Source: a bacterium (lineage in GTDB: Bacteria; Sumerlaeota; Sumerlaeia; SLMS01; JAHLLQ01). Taken from it: a stretch of 64,000 nt of DNA. Position numbers and translations under genes: made by a program. The notes beneath the pieces were generated by a model. It was not told the DNA's origin, ran no database searches, and saw only the letters and a program-made list of their open reading frames with translations. This document shows positions 19,115-27,951 of this stretch, piece by piece. The stretch's first letter is position 1, and each line of letters starts with the position of its first letter. Where the stretch lies: the NCBI GenBank assembly GCA_020444065.1, contig JAHLLQ010000005.1, forward strand, positions 1-64,000, written 5' to 3'.

Positions 19115-19131
19115 TGCCCGAGCCACCTCCA

Positions 19132-19668
19132 TCAATAATACCGCGCGCGCATCAGGTTGACCATGCGGCGGTTCATCTGGCGCAGGCGTTCGGAGAGGAT
19201 GCGCGAGACGTTTCGCATCATGCGCATCGCCAGATTCGGCTGCTCGTCAAACATGCGGCAGAGCTCCTCGCCGTTGACGACCAGGATCTCGCAGGGGTCG
19301 ATGGCGACGGCGGTGGCCGATCGGACCTGGCCGCCGACAAGGGCCATCTCGCCAATGACTTCGCCGGGGCCAAGCCGGGTGATCCCGACTTCGACGTATG
19401 GGGCGATGGACTCGATGTGGATCCCGACGCGACCGGAGACAATGATCAGGACATCGCGCCCCTCTTCGCCTTCTTCGAGGAGCGTCTGGCCACGATAGGT
19501 TGTGAAGAGGCTGGACAGGTCGGCGATGGTTTCCAGGTCGATCTCGTCGATCTCCTCGAAGAGGGGAGATCCACGGAGAAGGCCGAGGATGCGCTGGCGC
19601 TCGTTGGCGGGCGTCGCGTCCGCAGTGTCCGATGGCTTGGTAGACTTCTTGGACATTATCGATGCCAT
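19132..19668 (-). CDS. Cyclic-nucleotide-binding (CNB) domain protein
   Basis: The product of about 178 aa is essentially one CNB domain after a polar N-terminal tail. LLRGSPLFEEIDEIDLETIA opens the domain; the phosphate-binding cassette reads GEVIGEMALVGGQVRSATAV, keeping the Gly-Glu pair and the Arg-Ser-Ala of cAMP/cGMP binders. A C-terminal basic helix follows (ERLRQMNRRMVNLMRARYY) but there is no helix-turn-helix, so it is not a Crp-type transcription factor; it may act by protein contact. Start is uncertain: ATG 19668 or ATG 19656; the frame is open to 19782 with no clear ribosome site. Confidence 0.85.
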   Translation of the reverse strand: MASIMSKKSTKPSDTADATPANERQRILGLLRGSPLFEEIDEIDLETIADLSSLFTTYRGQTLLEEGEEGRDVLIIVSGRVGIHIESIAPYVEVGITRLGPGEVIGEMALVGGQVRSATAVAIDPCEILVVNGEELCRMFDEQPNLAMRMMRNVSRILSERLRQMNRRMVNLMRARYY

Positions 19669-20014
19669 GGCCGAATATTGGCTCCCGCCGGGCGGGCCTG
19701 AGGGGCCACACCCGAACGACTTTGAACCGTTAACGCTGGAGTGTGGACAGGGAGGAGGCAGACGGCAATGGGAGATTTGCATTCCTCCGTGCGAATATTA
19801 GGTTCTCAACCCGCCTCCCTCTCCTTCCAGATTGACCCGGACGCCTCGTTCACATTCTCTTACACTTATCAGGATTGGAACAACGATGATGCGACCTGCC
19901 TTGGAGAGGGATAGGATGCGGTGCGGCGTCCCCGACGCCCGCCATTCTCCGTGCCCGATTCGGCAACAAGCCTCACGAAACAGCGACTGAATTACACAGC
20001 ATGGAGATTCCCCC
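19669..20014. other. Divergent intergenic region
   Basis: This stretch separates the CNB gene (minus) from the giant repeat gene (plus). I see no coding frame with a convincing start. Promoters for both genes should lie here; TTGACC near 19830 is a possible -35, but the best -10-like hexamer (TACACT) is 22 nt away, too far to support a call. Confidence 0.5.
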
Positions 20015-23000
20015 ATGAAGCATTCTGCTCGATTTCGAAACGTATTGATCTTCGGTGCCCTGGTTTCCGCGGCGCCACTGGCGCTCTCGACCGCACAGGC
20101 GGCGGAGAAAACCAATGTCTGGATTGGCGGAACGGACGATTGGTCCAACACTGCTGCCTGGAGTCTCGGCGAAGTCCCGACGAACAGCGTCGATTCCTAC
20201 TGGGCGATCATCGACGGCGACACCGGAACCGATTCAATCGCCTCGGTCAATTTCAACGCCAAGATCACGACTGGCACGGTGACGACCGGCGATCGGGTGG
20301 AAGTGTTGAACGGCAACAACTTCCAGATCGATGGTGGCGAGATGGAGGTCGACGGCGTGCTCCGCGTTGCTTCGACAGGAAGCGTGACGCAACTGAGTTT
20401 GCTGAATGACTCAGAGGTCAGCGGATCCGGCGTTCTTCAACTGAGCGATAACTCAAACAACTGGGTGATGCCGACTCTCGACGGGACGTTTGAGTTCGGC
20501 CCCAGTTTGACAGTCGAAGGTTCCGGTCACCTTGCGGGAAACCAAGGTGGTTTCGTCAACTATGGAATCATCGATGCCAATAATGATACAAACTATCTTG
20601 AGATCGATACGCGCCAGCCCCAGACGCTTGAGAACTACGGCGCACTTCGCGCAACTGGCACGGCGGGACTGCGGCTGAACACGGCGACGGTGCAGAACTA
20701 CTCGAACCCCATCTTCATGGATTCGGGAAGTCAGATCTACGTCAGAAATTCGACCCTCTATGGACATGGAAACGCCATCCAGGTCAATGGCTCCGGGTAT
20801 TTGAACATAGAGAACTCGACGATCTACGACCTGGCGCTGACGGCCGGCAGCGGCATGACGGATTTCCTGGGGAGCAACACGCTCAATGGCGCGAGCTATT
20901 CTGGTCAGGCGACGCAGAAGAACGGTTCGACCGTTCAGGCGATCAACGACCTTCCTATCAATGGCGATTGGACGATGGATGCAAGTTTGCAGGATACATC
21001 ACTCATCATTGCCAATGGCGGTAGCCTGATCGGACCGGCGAACATCTTTCTGTCGAACTCAGCACACAATCGCATTTATCCCTCGTTGAATCAGAGCATG
21101 GTAATCGAGAGCGGCATCTCGATCACCGGTGCTGGACAGTTTGGCCTCAATGAGGGAGGAATCGGAAATCACGGTCAGATCACCCAGCAGGGCTCGGCGA
21201 CCATGACGATCGATACGCGCCAGCCGATGAGTTTCGATAACTTCGGGACGCTGGCAGCGGAAGGAACGGGTGGCATTCACCTCAACACATCCGACGTGAA
21301 CAATTACAATTCTCCGATCGCGGTGTCTGATGGCTCGAAATTGAACCTGACAAGTTCTAAGCTCTACAACAACGGACAGGATATCGACCTTCAAGGCACC
21401 GCAGCGATGTCCGTGTCTGACTCGACGATCGGCGATGCGTTCATTTACATGATGGCAGGCGTCGTCGATTTCTTTGGCACCTGCACGTTGGACGCAGTGG
21501 GATCATACGGTGTCTTTGATCAGAACAACGGTTCGACCGTTTACATCGATAACGACCTGGCCTTCGATGGCGTTTGGAACATGCTGGGAAGCGGCAACTG
21601 GACGAACCTGGTTGTCAGGGGTGATGGCATTCTCGACGTAGCATCCGAAGGAACTCTCGAACTGGCTCTGACCGACAATATGAACAACCGAGTTTATCCG
21701 GAACTGAATAAAACTCTGACGCTCGGCAATGCAACGTGGCTCCACGGCGCGGGTCACTTGGGCGTCAACGAAGGCGGCTTCTTCATATACGGCAGCCTGG
21801 TTGCCGATGGAGCCAATCCCCTGACAATCGATACGCGCCAGCCAATGTCCCTGGAGAATTACGGTCACATGGAAGCGACTGGGACTGGCGGGTTTAACCT
21901 GAACACGGCCAATGTCAACAACTACAACTACCCGATTCTTGTGGCCGACGGTTCGCGATTCGACATGAATAGCTCGACACTCGACAACAATGGGCTGCGT
22001 ATTTCATTGGCCAACAGCGCGCAAATGAATGTCGCGAACTCGACGATTCGAAATGCGGAAATCGGATCAATGCTCATTGTTTTGCCGACCGAGCGCGCCG
22101 CCGGCGAGGTTACCTACTCCGGCAACGTCAATCTTGACAATGTCGTGTCGACGACCACCGTTGTGCAGGAGAACGGATCGACCGTAAATGTTGCAGACTT
22201 CATTTTGCACACCGGTCCCTGGTACATGAATGCGGGCGGCAATTGGACGAATCTTGTTGTGAATGGAGGCGGCGGGTTCTTTGGAACCTCGGACTTGATT
22301 CTCTCCGACTCCGGAAACAACCGCATCTATCCCGAGCTCAATCAGATGATGACTTTTGGGCCTGACATCTGGATCTCGGGTGCGGGCCAGTTGGGTGTCA
22401 ACGAAGGCGGCTTCTATAGCGAGGCGACCATTACGGCGGACGGCACTGCGGCGATTCGAATCGATACGCGCCAGCCGATGGCTTTTGAGAATATGGGGAA
22501 GCTCTCTGCGACAGGGCCTGGCGGTCTCATTTTTAGCACTGCCAACGTTGTGAACTACAATGATCCAATTATCGTTGATACCGGTTCGAAATTGGAAGTG
22601 TCCGATTCCACGCTGTACAACAATGGACTGGCTGTTCTGCTCGCAGCCGGATCGCAGATGCTGGTTACAAACAGTTCCATTCACAGCGCCGACATTGTCT
22701 CAGGTGTCCTGTTCGGGCGCGGCATAGCCGATATCGTTTATTCCGGTAATGTAAATCTCACCGACGTCAATTCGACGGGTACCGTCGTGCAGAGCAATGC
22801 CTCGACGGTCAATATCTACGGCGGCCTGCACCATGATGGCATCTGGGAGATGCAGGGGGGCGGCAACTGGACAAACCTGATTGTATATGATGGAGATGGC
22901 TTGTGGGGACCGATGGACCTGATTCTTTCGGACTCCTCAAATAATCGGGTCTATCCGGAACTGAACGAGAACATGTTCATTGCTTCCGATGTGCAAGTCT

Positions 23001-25939
23001 CCGGCGCCGGTCAGTTCGGCGTGAACAACGGCGGTTTCTACAACGAGGGATCGATCGTCGCATCGGGCAGCAACTTACTTCGAATCGATACGCGCCAGCC
23101 GATGTCCTTCGAGAACTACGGGACCGTACGGGCAGCCGGCATGGGTGGCCTGCTGTTGGATACGACTGACTTCAACAATTACACCAACCCGATTGTTGTG
23201 GAGCCAACCTCGCAGATGTCGATCAATAGTTCGACACTGGACGGCAATTGGACAGAGTTGATTCTGCAGGCTCCGGCACCTCTGGCTGTGACGAACTCGA
23301 CCGTGTTGGGCGTGCAATTGCTGGCGGAGAATACGACGGCAACGCTGAGCGGAAACGTCAATCTGAGCGATGTCCCCGCAACCGGCACCATCGTTCAGAC
23401 CAACCTGTCGACTGTGAATATCTACGGCGATCAGTTCCTGAATGGAACATGGAACATGATGGGGACTACGAATTGGACGAATCTCATCATCAACAACTAC
23501 GGAACGCTCTATGGGCCGATGAATCTGGTTCTTTCGGACAGTGTGAACAATCGCATCTATCCGGAATTGGACGGGGAGATGACCTTTGGGCCGAACGTCT
23601 CAGTCTCTGGAGCGGGTCAATTGGGCGTCAATAACGGCGGATTCTACAATGAAGGCAAACTCATCGCCGAAGGCACAAGCGCCCTGACGATCGATACGCG
23701 CCAGCCACAGGCCTTTGTGAATACCGGCATCGTGGAAGCGGTCGGCCCGGGCGGGCTCATCCTGAATACATCGAACTTCGACAACAGCGGAGCGCCGCTG
23801 ATCATACATGATGGCTCGAAGCTCTTCATCGAGAACTCCAGCTACTTCGGGAACACCACCTCGGTGAGTGCGCTGGGAGGCGGCAACATCGGCGTGACCA
23901 ACTCCTCAATATCCGACACGGATGTGTCGCTCGAGGGAGGGACGCTGACCTTTAGTGGCAATAACTCGCTGAGCACGGTGGCAATGTCCGGCCATGTCGT
24001 CCAGAACAACAATTCGACTGTGACGATCGCGGATGGGTACTTCGCGCAGAATGGCCCTTGGGATATGCAGGGGGGCGCGAACGAGACGAATATCATCGTC
24101 AACGGTGGGAATACACTCGGCGGCACCGGCATCATGAGTCTGACCGGCTCCATCCAGAATCGCATTTTCCCGGCACTCGACACGGTGATGCGGCACGGTT
24201 TGAATCACAGCATCGAGGGCGCCGGCCAGATGATTCTCAATCAGGGCGGCCTGATCAACGAAGGTCGGATGACTGCGAACTTGGAACCCGGCATGTCTTT
24301 CGACATTCGCAGCGGCTACAATTTCCTGAACATGGGGCTTCTAGAGGCCATTTCTCCCGGGACGATCAGCATAACCGATTCGAACCTGTTCACAAATCTC
24401 GGCTACATTCTGATCGATCAATCGACGCTGACGGCGGATCAGGATCTCGCGCAGAACAGCGGGACAACAGAACTGCGGACCGGCCAGGTCAGCGTGAACA
24501 ACACGTTCACGTTGAACGATGGCACGCTCGCCGGCAGTGGCTTCATCAGTGGCAATCTGACGAATGTCTCCGGCTTGATCGCGCCGGACACATCGATCGG
24601 CGTGTCGGGAACGCTGCACCAAGGATCGCTCGGCACGATGGCATTTGACGTCTTCCCGCTCGATAAGCATCGCGAGCATCATCGCGGCATCGTTCCGAGC
24701 GCTTCTGGGAATGACGAGATGTCGATTGGCATCATGGAGTTTGGCGGTCGTCTGGAAGTCGTCTTCAATGGCTACACGCCGAGCGAAAACGAGGAGTTCA
24801 CGTTGTTGTTCTTCGAGGTCGGATCCGGCACGTTCAACGAAGTCGTCGGCATCAACCTGCCGGAAGGCTTCTCGCTGCAACCAATCTACGAATCCAGCAG
24901 CATGCGCGTGCGCGTGACGACGCAGGCTCAGCCCGAGACACACATTGTGAACAGCGCGCTGATTCCGATCTCCCCGGGCCGGGCGATGGTGTCCTTCCGC
25001 GACGATCGGCCGACGAGTGTCTCGTCCTACCTGATCAGCGTTGCGCGCGTGACCGCGACGGGCACGTGGGTACACGAAGAGATCGTCAACTATCCGACGC
25101 CGGTCATCAGATCTGCCCGCTTTGGCGAAACGCCGGTGTTCGATCTGCCGCTGGTCGACCCGGCGGAGCCGACTTCGTGGGAAGGCGACTACAGCTACAC
25201 CATCATGGCGTACTCCGGTTTCGATGCGACGGGCGAGAGCGTGTTCGGCACCGAGGGAAGTCAGCCAATCGCTTCGACGGACATGCAGGTGCTGAACGTG
25301 CAGAGGAGCGAGGACGGAACGGTGACGTTGCGCCTGGCGGATGCTCGCCCGACCGGCTCCGATACGATGTACGACTATATCTTCTATGAGCAGACATTCA
25401 CGACGTCGCGCAGCGTCATCACGCCGCTGTACACGACGAACAACGGCCGTACGGGCGTGATGAGCGCCTCCGATGTCGGCACTTCGACCACCATGGAGTA
25501 CTCCTACCATCCGAACCCAGGCGCGATCGGCTGGTATGTGAAATCGCTCGCCACCGTTTACGGCGCGGATGGAGGCCGCATTGGCCAGTTCGACATCGGC
25601 TTCCAGTCGCCTTACGTGCACGACACGATTCCGTTCACGCGCAGTACGCGCGATACGGATGGCGACGGGTTTGGCGACGAACTGGAAGTCTTCCTGGGTG
25701 CCTCTCCGAAGGACCCGAATCATCGTCCTTCCTTCGGCGACGTGGATGGGGACGGAGCGACGACCGTGCTTGATGCCGTCCTTCTCTCGCGCTTGACCGG
25801 CGAGAAGGCGATGCACTGGAAGTCCTACCAGCCGGTCTGGGATGTGGACTGCGATGGCGATGTGGACCGCGCAGACAGCGAAGCGCTTTATCTGTGGGCT
25901 ATCGGCGGAGGCGAATTCGACTATCTGCCTGCAAAATAA
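20015..25939 (+). CDS. Giant exported beta-repeat protein (1974 aa) with dockerin-like C-terminus
   Basis: ATG at 20015 lies 8 nt after GGAG. Residues 1-29 are a signal peptide ending TAQAAE. A short NVWIGGTDDWSNTAAWSLG motif, common at the start of exported beta-helix proteins, follows. About 130-1470 consists of seven repeats of about 205 aa, each with the marker (I)DTRQPMSFENYG; copy 7 is degenerate (FDIRSGYNFLNMG). Repeats are Asn-, Gly-, Ser- and Thr-rich and fit a parallel beta-helix. After it come beta domains (about 1560-1870), then EF-hand-like segments DTDGDGFGDEL, GDVDGDGATTVLDA and DVDCDGDVDRADS, a dockerin-type end. No outer-membrane barrel is visible, so it is not a classical autotransporter. 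Adhesion or surface-layer roles are inference. Confidence 0.85.
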   Translation: MKHSARFRNVLIFGALVSAAPLALSTAQAAEKTNVWIGGTDDWSNTAAWSLGEVPTNSVDSYWAIIDGDTGTDSIASVNFNAKITTGTVTTGDRVEVLNGNNFQIDGGEMEVDGVLRVASTGSVTQLSLLNDSEVSGSGVLQLSDNSNNWVMPTLDGTFEFGPSLTVEGSGHLAGNQGGFVNYGIIDANNDTNYLEIDTRQPQTLENYGALRATGTAGLRLNTATVQNYSNPIFMDSGSQIYVRNSTLYGHGNAIQVNGSGYLNIENSTIYDLALTAGSGMTDFLGSNTLNGASYSGQATQKNGSTVQAINDLPINGDWTMDASLQDTSLIIANGGSLIGPANIFLSNSAHNRIYPSLNQSMVIESGISITGAGQFGLNEGGIGNHGQITQQGSATMTIDTRQPMSFDNFGTLAAEGTGGIHLNTSDVNNYNSPIAVSDGSKLNLTSSKLYNNGQDIDLQGTAAMSVSDSTIGDAFIYMMAGVVDFFGTCTLDAVGSYGVFDQNNGSTVYIDNDLAFDGVWNMLGSGNWTNLVVRGDGILDVASEGTLELALTDNMNNRVYPELNKTLTLGNATWLHGAGHLGVNEGGFFIYGSLVADGANPLTIDTRQPMSLENYGHMEATGTGGFNLNTANVNNYNYPILVADGSRFDMNSSTLDNNGLRISLANSAQMNVANSTIRNAEIGSMLIVLPTERAAGEVTYSGNVNLDNVVSTTTVVQENGSTVNVADFILHTGPWYMNAGGNWTNLVVNGGGGFFGTSDLILSDSGNNRIYPELNQMMTFGPDIWISGAGQLGVNEGGFYSEATITADGTAAIRIDTRQPMAFENMGKLSATGPGGLIFSTANVVNYNDPIIVDTGSKLEVSDSTLYNNGLAVLLAAGSQMLVTNSSIHSADIVSGVLFGRGIADIVYSGNVNLTDVNSTGTVVQSNASTVNIYGGLHHDGIWEMQGGGNWTNLIVYDGDGLWGPMDLILSDSSNNRVYPELNENMFIASDVQVSGAGQFGVNNGGFYNEGSIVASGSNLLRIDTRQPMSFENYGTVRAAGMGGLLLDTTDFNNYTNPIVVEPTSQMSINSSTLDGNWTELILQAPAPLAVTNSTVLGVQLLAENTTATLSGNVNLSDVPATGTIVQTNLSTVNIYGDQFLNGTWNMMGTTNWTNLIINNYGTLYGPMNLVLSDSVNNRIYPELDGEMTFGPNVSVSGAGQLGVNNGGFYNEGKLIAEGTSALTIDTRQPQAFVNTGIVEAVGPGGLILNTSNFDNSGAPLIIHDGSKLFIENSSYFGNTTSVSALGGGNIGVTNSSISDTDVSLEGGTLTFSGNNSLSTVAMSGHVVQNNNSTVTIADGYFAQNGPWDMQGGANETNIIVNGGNTLGGTGIMSLTGSIQNRIFPALDTVMRHGLNHSIEGAGQMILNQGGLINEGRMTANLEPGMSFDIRSGYNFLNMGLLEAISPGTISITDSNLFTNLGYILIDQSTLTADQDLAQNSGTTELRTGQVSVNNTFTLNDGTLAGSGFISGNLTNVSGLIAPDTSIGVSGTLHQGSLGTMAFDVFPLDKHREHHRGIVPSASGNDEMSIGIMEFGGRLEVVFNGYTPSENEEFTLLFFEVGSGTFNEVVGINLPEGFSLQPIYESSSMRVRVTTQAQPETHIVNSALIPISPGRAMVSFRDDRPTSVSSYLISVARVTATGTWVHEEIVNYPTPVIRSARFGETPVFDLPLVDPAEPTSWEGDYSYTIMAYSGFDATGESVFGTEGSQPIASTDMQVLNVQRSEDGTVTLRLADARPTGSDTMYDYIFYEQTFTTSRSVITPLYTTNNGRTGVMSASDVGTSTTMEYSYHPNPGAIGWYVKSLATVYGADGGRIGQFDIGFQSPYVHDTIPFTRSTRDTDGDGFGDELEVFLGASPKDPNHRPSFGDVDGDGATTVLDAVLLSRLTGEKAMHWKSYQPVWDVDCDGDVDRADSEALYLWAIGGGEFDYLPAK
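20400..24360 (+). repeat. Seven tandem protein repeats of about 205 aa
   Basis: The nucleotide string ATCGATACGCGCCAGCC recurs at 20603, 21209, 21827, 22460, 23084 and 23690, giving periods of 606, 618, 633, 624 and 606 bp. A seventh, degenerate unit follows near 24300. The marker 17-mer is identical in all six copies although the flanks have diverged. Confidence 0.9.
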
Positions 25940-25969
25940 GCCCAAAACGACCTTCTGACCGCTTCAACC

Positions 25970-26005
25970 ACGGGCCGCCTGCCAATCGCCGGCGGCCCGT
26001 TCTGC
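25970..26005 (+). terminator. Hairpin after the giant repeat gene
   Basis: A perfect 10-bp stem ACGGGCCGCC (25970-25979) with GGCGGCCCGT (25991-26000) and an 11-nt loop, followed by TCTGC. The T-run is weak, so termination efficiency is uncertain. Confidence 0.55.
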
Positions 26006-26074
26006 ATCTCCCCCTCTTGCGTCCGGCCCGGTATTCGCCTACGATTCGGGCGAACTCGATCAGGAGGTTTTCCC

Positions 26075-27901
26075 GTGGCCGAAGTCGGTGCCTGGTACAA
26101 TTCCGATCAGCTTGCGCACTTCCGTGTGTGGGCGCCCGAAAGCAACGACGTGCGACTGCATCTCGTTGCGCCGGAGGATCGTATCGTCCCGATGACACGC
26201 TGCGATCGGGGCTACTGGGAAACGACGCTCGAAGGCCTGGAGCCTGGGGCGCGCTATTTCTTCCAACCCGACGGGCACCAGGATCGTCCCGATCCCGCTT
26301 CACGTTCACAGCCAGAAGGTGTGCACGGCCCGTCGGAACTCGTGGGTCGGAGTACTTTTCGCTGGAGCGATCGGGCGTGGAAGGGTGTGCCTCTGGAAGA
26401 GATGATCCAGTACGAGCTCCACATCGGTGCCTTCACCGACGCGGGAACATTCGATGCCGCCATCGAACGCCTGGACGACCTGCGTGACCTTGGTGTCAAT
26501 GCGATCGAGTTGTTGCCCGTGGCTCAGAATCCCGGCGAGCGCAATTGGGGTTACGACGGCGTGTATCCGTATGCCGTCCAAAAATCCTACGGCGGGGGAG
26601 AGGGACTGAAGCGCCTGGTCGATGCCTGTCACTCGCGGGGCATTGCGGTGATTCTGGACGTCGTTTACAACCACATGGGACCAGAGGGAAATTACCTCGG
26701 CTGCTATGGGCCGTACTTCACGGATCGCTATCGCACGCCATGGGGTCAGGCGATGAACTTCGACGGCGCCGGAAGTAACGAGGTGCGCAATTTCTTCATC
26801 GAAAACGCGCTGTACTGGCTGCGCGTGTTTCATATCGATGCTTTGCGATTGGATGCGACGCACGCGATTTTCGACATCAATGCGCGACCATTTCTGCAGG
26901 AGCTTGCGGAGCGCGTGCGCGAATTCGGCGAGCACGACGGGCGACCGCGGCTGCTGATTGCGGAGAGCGATCTGAACGATGCCCGGATTCTGCGACCACT
27001 CGATGAGCACGGTCTCGGCATGGACGCGCAGTGGAGCGACGATTTTCATCATATCGTTCACGCGCTGACAACCGGCGAGCGCGATGGATATTACATGGAC
27101 TTCCACAGCCCGGCCCAGTTTGCAAAGGCCCTATCAACGGGGTACGTTTACACGGGGGACCATTCGGAGTTTCGCAATCACAATCACGGCCGTCCGCCGA
27201 TCGGGCGCCCAGGCCGGCAATTCGTTGTTTGTGTGCAGAATCACGACCAAGTCGGGAATCGCGCGACGGGCGAGCGCTTTTCGCACTTGCTGACGCACGA
27301 AGGGCGAAAGCTGGCGGCGGGCTGCATGTTGATCTCGCCGTTTGTCCCTATGCTGTTTATGGGCGAGGAGTACGCCGAGGACGCCCCGTTCCTGTATTTC
27401 GTGAACCACTCCGATGCGAACTTGATCGAGGCCGTGCGCAACGGGCGGCGCGAGGAGTTCGAGTCCTTCGACTGGCAGGGCGAAGTTCCCGACCCGCAAG
27501 CCGAAGAGACTTTCGAGCTGTCAAAGCTGAATTGGAAATTGCGCGGCAAGGGCGAGCACAAACTGCTGCTGGACTTCTATCGCGAGTTGATCGCCTTGCG
27601 GCGCGGCCTGCCTGCGCTGAGCAACCTGGAGAAGGAAAGCGTCGAGACTACACTGCACGGCGATGTTGTGGAGATGACGCGCTTGCAAGGCACTTCCTGT
27701 GTGAAGGTCCTGTTCAACTTCTCGCAGAAGAGTGAGGCTATTTCCATCGAGAGGGCGCCCGGGCGGTGGATGCGGCGGCTGGATTCTGCGGCCGACTCCT
27801 GGGGTGGAACTGGTGCCACGGCGCTCGTGCAGTGGCAGGACCGCGCGACAATCGAAATGCCGCCGCAATCCCTGGCGCTGTACGTTCGCACAAAGGACTG
27901 A
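26075..27901 (+). CDS. treZ: Malto-oligosyltrehalose trehalohydrolase
   Basis: TreZ releases trehalose from maltooligosyl-trehalose made by TreY. The start is GTG at 26075 with AGGAGG about 8 nt upstream. The 608-aa length is normal. An N-terminal CBM48-like beta domain (HFRVWAPESNDVRLHL) precedes a GH13 barrel: ELHIGAFTDAGTFDAA, VVYNHMGPEGNYLG, nucleophile Asp in FHIDALRLDATHAIFD, acid Glu in LLIAESDLND and the transition-state Asp in VQNHDQVGNRATGERF. It lies 50 bp upstream of treY, completing the two-step TreYZ route from glycogen or maltodextrin to trehalose. Cytoplasmic. Firm call. Confidence 0.96.
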   Translation: MAEVGAWYNSDQLAHFRVWAPESNDVRLHLVAPEDRIVPMTRCDRGYWETTLEGLEPGARYFFQPDGHQDRPDPASRSQPEGVHGPSELVGRSTFRWSDRAWKGVPLEEMIQYELHIGAFTDAGTFDAAIERLDDLRDLGVNAIELLPVAQNPGERNWGYDGVYPYAVQKSYGGGEGLKRLVDACHSRGIAVILDVVYNHMGPEGNYLGCYGPYFTDRYRTPWGQAMNFDGAGSNEVRNFFIENALYWLRVFHIDALRLDATHAIFDINARPFLQELAERVREFGEHDGRPRLLIAESDLNDARILRPLDEHGLGMDAQWSDDFHHIVHALTTGERDGYYMDFHSPAQFAKALSTGYVYTGDHSEFRNHNHGRPPIGRPGRQFVVCVQNHDQVGNRATGERFSHLLTHEGRKLAAGCMLISPFVPMLFMGEEYAEDAPFLYFVNHSDANLIEAVRNGRREEFESFDWQGEVPDPQAEETFELSKLNWKLRGKGEHKLLLDFYRELIALRRGLPALSNLEKESVETTLHGDVVEMTRLQGTSCVKVLFNFSQKSEAISIERAPGRWMRRLDSAADSWGGTGATALVQWQDRATIEMPPQSLALYVRTKD

Positions 27902-27951
27902 ATAGAACTCCCCCGAAGACGCAGTGAACTCCGGGAGGGAAAACGATAACT

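Larger units (their letters stand above)
18863..19131. other. Gene-free stretch with a duplicated 31-bp segment
   Basis: Between the terminator and the minus-strand stop at 19132 I see no coding frame with a ribosome site. The stretch holds two near-identical direct repeats (18890-18920 and 19084-19114), annotated separately. Confidence 0.6.

Noticed and set aside
20015-25939. Classical type V autotransporter
   Set aside because: There is no C-terminal outer-membrane barrel; the end is EF-hand/dockerin-like.
24341-25945. Minus-strand 534-aa open frame
   Set aside because: Antisense to the end of the giant repeat gene; very Arg/His-rich, no motif.
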